From: Sphingomonas changbaiensis NBRC 104936
GTDB taxonomy: Bacteria; Pseudomonadota; Alphaproteobacteria; Sphingomonadales; Sphingomonadaceae
DNA length: 47,809 nucleotides
Assembly (NCBI RefSeq): GCF_000974765.1
Contig: NZ_BBWU01000046.1
Location: 1-47,809, forward strand
Reading direction: 5' to 3'
Translations under genes and position numbers: made by a program
The notes under the pieces: model-generated
What the model was told of the DNA's origin: nothing
The model's database searches: none
Seen by the model: only the letters and a program-made list of their open reading frames with translations
In this document: one piece after another, positions 44,959 through 47,809 of the stretch
Numbering within the stretch: the stretch's first letter is position 1
How the letters are laid out: the number at the start of each line of letters is the position of its first letter

Positions 44959-47241
44959 ATGAGTAAGCGTATCGCGTGCGGGCCTTCCGGCCTGGTCATG
45001 GCCTTGTTGGTGCTGGCCGGCTGCGGCGGAGGCGGGGGCGTCAGCTCGGTTCCGCCTCCCGCGCCGGCCCCCACGCCGGCTCCGGTGCCCACGCCGACAC
45101 CCACCCCGACGCCGGCACCGGCGCCGGTCGACTTCCAAACCGCCGAATATAATCGCGCGACGGGGCTGCGGCTGGCGAACGCCATTCCGGCCTACCAGGC
45201 CGGCTCCACCGGGCGCGGCGTGACGGCGGCGGTGATCGATAGCGGCGTCAATCCCGACAGCGTGGAATTCGTCGGCCGGATCTCGCCGGCCTCGCAGGAT
45301 GTCGCCGGCAGTCGCGGCCTCGGCGATGATGCCGGCCATGGCAGCGCCGTTGCGGACGTTCTGCTCGGCGCGAAGAACGATTTCGTGGTTCACGGCGCCG
45401 CGTTCGACGCAACGCTGCTGGCGCTCAGGACAGACACGCCCGGCAGTTGCGGCACCAAAGGCGATTGCTCGCACAGCGACACCAACATCGCGCGTGCGCT
45501 CGATATCGCCGTCACCCAGGGCGCGCGCGTGGCGAACATCTCGCTGGGCGGCGTCGCCGCCAACCTGACGCTCCGCAACGCGATCTCGCGCGCGACGGCC
45601 GCCGGCATGGTGATCGTGATCTCCGCCGGCAACGACAGCGCCGCCGACCCGAGCCAGCTCGCCCTGATCGCGACCGATCCGGTCGCGCACGGCCAGGTGA
45701 TCGTCGCCGGCTCCTATGATGCCAACAAGGCCATTTCGAGCTTTTCGAATCGCGCCGGCAGCGCCGCGGCCGTCTATCTGACGGCCCTGGGTGAAGGCGT
45801 CCGCGCCATCGATCAGCACGATGCCAGCAATCTGATCTGGACCGGCACCTCCTTTTCGGCGCCCTTCGTGTCGGGCGCGGTGGCGCTGCTCGCCCAGGCG
45901 TTTCCGAACCTGACCGGCGCGCAGATCGTGCAATTGCTGTTCGACAGCGCCGACGACCTGGGGGCGGCGGGCACCGATCCCGTTTATGGCCGCGGCGGTC
46001 TCGACATTGGCCGCGCCTTCGCCGCGCGCGGAAGCACGTCGTTGGCGGGCAGCCAGGTCGCGGTCGATCTTGCCGCGACCAGCGCGTCTCTGTCGCCGGC
46101 GATGGGCGACGCCGCGCAAAAGGGCATGGGCGCGGTCGTCCTCGACGGCTTCAGCCGCGCCTATGCGGTCGACTTCGCCCGCTCGATCCAGCGCGCCCAG
46201 CCGCGCTCCAGCCTAGCGGGCACGCTGGGCCAGTCGTTCCGCGGCGCCTCGCTGGCGGCCGGCGGAACGATGGTCGCGGTGTCGATCGCCGACACGCCCG
46301 GCGGCGCGACCGTGCGCCGGCTGTCGCTCAGCAGCAACGAGGCGGTGCGCGCCCGCGCGACCGCCGGCATGATCGCCAGCCGCATCGATCCCCGGACCAG
46401 CATCGCGTTCGGCTTCGGCCAGAGCGGCGCAAGCGTCGCCGGCCAGCTGGTCGGCCGTTCCGAGCCCGCATTCCTGGTCGCGCGCGGCCCCGGCGACCTG
46501 CTCGGCTTCGACCGCCAAGGCCAGCGGGTGGCGATGGTGCGCCGCAGCTTCGGCCGATTGGGCGTCACCGCAAGCGCCGAAAGCGGCGAGGGGCTGCTCT
46601 ACCAGGGCACGCCCGGCGCCCGCGATCCGTGGTTCCGCTCTCCGTATTCGCTGATGAGCCTCGGCGCCGACCGCCGCCTCGGCGGGCTGCGCCTGAGCGG
46701 CGGCCTCACCCGCCTGACCGAGGACCGGACCGTGCTCGGCGCGCATTTCGGCCCGCTGTTCGGCGGCGGCGCATCGGCGACCTGGTTCGCCGACCTCCGA
46801 GCCGACTGGCGCTTCGGCCCGGGCTGGTCGCTGGCCGCCGCGGCGCGCCAGGGCTGGACCCATGCTGCCCAGGGCGGCCTGATGAGCGGTAGCACCGCGA
46901 TCCGCAGCAACGCCTTCAGCTTTGACGTCGCAAAAACAGGCGTGCTCGGCCGTGGCGACCAATTCGCATTCCGCATCGCCCAGCCTCTGCGCGTGTCGAG
47001 CGGCGGCCTCGGCCTGCGCCTGCCGACCAGCTATGACTATGCGACCGGCGCGGTCGGCTATGCCGACGAGCTGCTGAACCTGTCGCCGACGGGCCGCGAA
47101 ATCGATATGGAGGCAAGCTACGCCCGCATGCTGCTCGGCGGCCGCATGGACGCGAACCTGTTCTGGCGCCGCGATCCCGGCAATTTCGCCGCCGCCCCGG
47201 ACGACCGCGGCGCGGCACTCCGCTGGCGCGTGGATTTCTGA
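44959..47241 (+). CDS. S8 subtilisin-like serine protease lipoprotein autotransporter
   Basis: A 760-residue surface protease. The N-terminus has a lipobox, VLAGC, with Cys22 and Gly-rich spacer, then a Pro-Thr/Ala linker (about residues 35-55). The peptidase S8 domain (about 65-355) has the triad Asp94 (VIDSG), His127 (GHGSAVAD) and Ser298 (GTSFSAPF). The C-terminal 280 residues alternate polar and hydrophobic and end ...ALRWRVDF, as in outer-membrane beta-barrels. The layout recalls NalP and SphB1, lipid-anchored subtilisin autotransporters that process other surface proteins. ATG at 44959 (MSKRIACGPSG) was chosen over an upstream TTG. Confidence 0.9.
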   Translation: MSKRIACGPSGLVMALLVLAGCGGGGGVSSVPPPAPAPTPAPVPTPTPTPTPAPAPVDFQTAEYNRATGLRLANAIPAYQAGSTGRGVTAAVIDSGVNPDSVEFVGRISPASQDVAGSRGLGDDAGHGSAVADVLLGAKNDFVVHGAAFDATLLALRTDTPGSCGTKGDCSHSDTNIARALDIAVTQGARVANISLGGVAANLTLRNAISRATAAGMVIVISAGNDSAADPSQLALIATDPVAHGQVIVAGSYDANKAISSFSNRAGSAAAVYLTALGEGVRAIDQHDASNLIWTGTSFSAPFVSGAVALLAQAFPNLTGAQIVQLLFDSADDLGAAGTDPVYGRGGLDIGRAFAARGSTSLAGSQVAVDLAATSASLSPAMGDAAQKGMGAVVLDGFSRAYAVDFARSIQRAQPRSSLAGTLGQSFRGASLAAGGTMVAVSIADTPGGATVRRLSLSSNEAVRARATAGMIASRIDPRTSIAFGFGQSGASVAGQLVGRSEPAFLVARGPGDLLGFDRQGQRVAMVRRSFGRLGVTASAESGEGLLYQGTPGARDPWFRSPYSLMSLGADRRLGGLRLSGGLTRLTEDRTVLGAHFGPLFGGGASATWFADLRADWRFGPGWSLAAAARQGWTHAAQGGLMSGSTAIRSNAFSFDVAKTGVLGRGDQFAFRIAQPLRVSSGGLGLRLPTSYDYATGAVGYADELLNLSPTGREIDMEASYARMLLGGRMDANLFWRRDPGNFAAAPDDRGAALRWRVDF

Positions 47242-47245
47242 TTCG

Positions 47246-47382
47246 ACCCTCTCCCATAGGGAGAGGGCGACTCGCGCCTGCGGCGCGAGCGGGGTGAGGG
47301 GTAACGGACCATCCCGTGGCCCCCGATCCCCTCACCCGGTCAGCGCTTGCGCGCTGACTCGACCTCTCCCTCTGGGACAGGT
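47246..47382. repeat. Double family A palindromic element
   Basis: Left unit CCCTCTCCCATAGGGAGAGGG and CGACTCGCGCCTGCGGCGCG; right unit CAGCGCTTGCGCGCTG and CGACCTCTCCCTCTGGGACA. It fills the convergent gap between the autotransporter and the iron-sulfur carrier, 4 nt from both stops. Confidence 0.8.
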
Positions 47383-47386
47383 GAGA

Positions 47387-47746
47387 TCAAACCGTGAAGC
47401 TCTCCCCGCAGCCGCAGCTGCCTTTCGCGTTCGGGTTTTGGAACACGAAGCCGGCGGTGAAGTCGTCCTCCACCCAATCCATGCGGCTGCCGATCAGGTA
47501 CAGCACCGACGCGCCGTCGACGAACAGCGTGCCGCCCGGCGTCTCGATCCGCTCGTCGAGCGGCTTCGCCTCGGTCACGTAATCGACCGAATAGGCGAGA
47601 CCGGAACAGCCGCGCCGGGGCGTCGACAATTTGACCCCGATCGCGCCCTCCGGCGCCTTCGCCATCAACTCGGCAATCCGCGCCTCCGCGCCGGGCGTCA
47701 GGATCAGCGCCTGCGGGCGGGCGCGGGTGGTGGTGACTGTGGTCAT
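47387..47746 (-). CDS. erpA: Iron-sulfur cluster carrier, ErpA/IscA family
   Basis: A 119-residue A-type iron-sulfur assembly/carrier protein. The three conserved ligand cysteines are Cys47 (PRRGCSGLAY), Cys111 and Cys113 (SCGCGESF). It receives clusters from the SUF/ISC machinery and passes them to target proteins. The sequence is typical for ErpA/IscA/SufA proteins; which of the three names fits best cannot be decided without other genes of the pathway in view. A 10-residue Thr/Arg-rich N-terminus precedes the fold. Confidence 0.9.
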   Translation of the reverse strand: MTTVTTTRARPQALILTPGAEARIAELMAKAPEGAIGVKLSTPRRGCSGLAYSVDYVTEAKPLDERIETPGGTLFVDGASVLYLIGSRMDWVEDDFTAGFVFQNPNAKGSCGCGESFTV

Positions 47747-47760
47747 TCGTCCTTCCTTCT

Positions 47761-47790
47761 CCCCTCCCGCTTGCGGGAGGGGTCGGGGGA
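47761..47790. repeat. Palindromic element at the window end
   Basis: CCCCTCCCGCTTGCGGGAGGGG, perfect stem with a short CT/TT loop, followed by a GTCGGGGGAGGG run that probably begins a longer family A-type element cut by the window edge. It lies upstream of the iron-sulfur carrier gene's ATG (minus). Confidence 0.7.
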
Positions 47791-47809
47791 GGGCCCGAGC
47801 CGAACGCCG

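Overview
The window is a high-GC chromosomal segment from an alphaproteobacterium, most likely a member of the Sphingomonadaceae. This rests on the style of the proteins (plant-type GshA, WS/DGAT plus phasin, GPH-type transporter in a CoA catabolic cluster, LytS/LytTR pair), strong GC bias at third codon positions, and many palindromic intergenic elements. I saw no rRNA, tRNA, CRISPR array, insertion sequence or phage gene. Species was not determined.

Layout. 1-17.7 kb is mostly housekeeping: gshA and rsmE (minus), ubiA, pmbA, an inositol-monophosphatase-family enzyme, nhaA, a luciferase-like oxidoreductase, recQ, a DUF442-type phosphatase, a sterol-desaturase-like hydroxylase, a metallo-beta-lactamase-fold hydrolase, a PRC-barrel protein, a fused pabB-pabC, an aspartate aminotransferase, msrA and a PilZ protein. 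17.8-19.6 kb holds a wax ester synthase/diacylglycerol acyltransferase overlapping a phasin. 19.6-22.9 kb is the compact dTDP-L-rhamnose operon rfbCBDA. fumC follows on the minus strand.

24.6-38.5 kb is an acyl-CoA catabolic island. On the minus strand, reading downstream, it runs SDR, GPH transporter, acyl-CoA dehydrogenase, zinc alcohol dehydrogenase, aminoglycoside-phosphotransferase-like kinase, SDR, SDR, and a FadB-like bifunctional enzyme. The five genes from the acyl-CoA dehydrogenase to the last SDR are joined by four consecutive 4-nt ATGA overlaps. Beside them lie a plus-strand SDR, a minus-strand pair of PaaI-type thioesterases, and a plus-strand acyl-CoA synthetase overlapping an atypical crotonase. 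A kinase coupled to a dehydrogenase-fold protein, with SDRs and a CoA ligase, resembles the phosphorylation route for 4-hydroxyacyl-CoA known from the levulinate (lva) pathway and the ACAD10/ACAD11 proteins. This is the best candidate for an undescribed pathway here; the substrate is unknown.

38.5-47.8 kb carries an M13 metallopeptidase, a LytS-type histidine kinase with its LytTR regulator, two microproteins of 33 and 47 residues, dapD, a HAD phosphatase, a subtilisin-type lipoprotein autotransporter resembling NalP/SphB1 in layout, and an ErpA/IscA-type iron-sulfur carrier.

A second theme is the repeats. At least three families of palindromic elements fill intergenic gaps, and four proteins (luciferase-like oxidoreductase, the 99-residue hypothetical protein, sterol-desaturase-like protein, FumC) end in tails translated from these elements. 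One element abuts ubiA, which has no ATG, GTG or TTG codon at its expected start.
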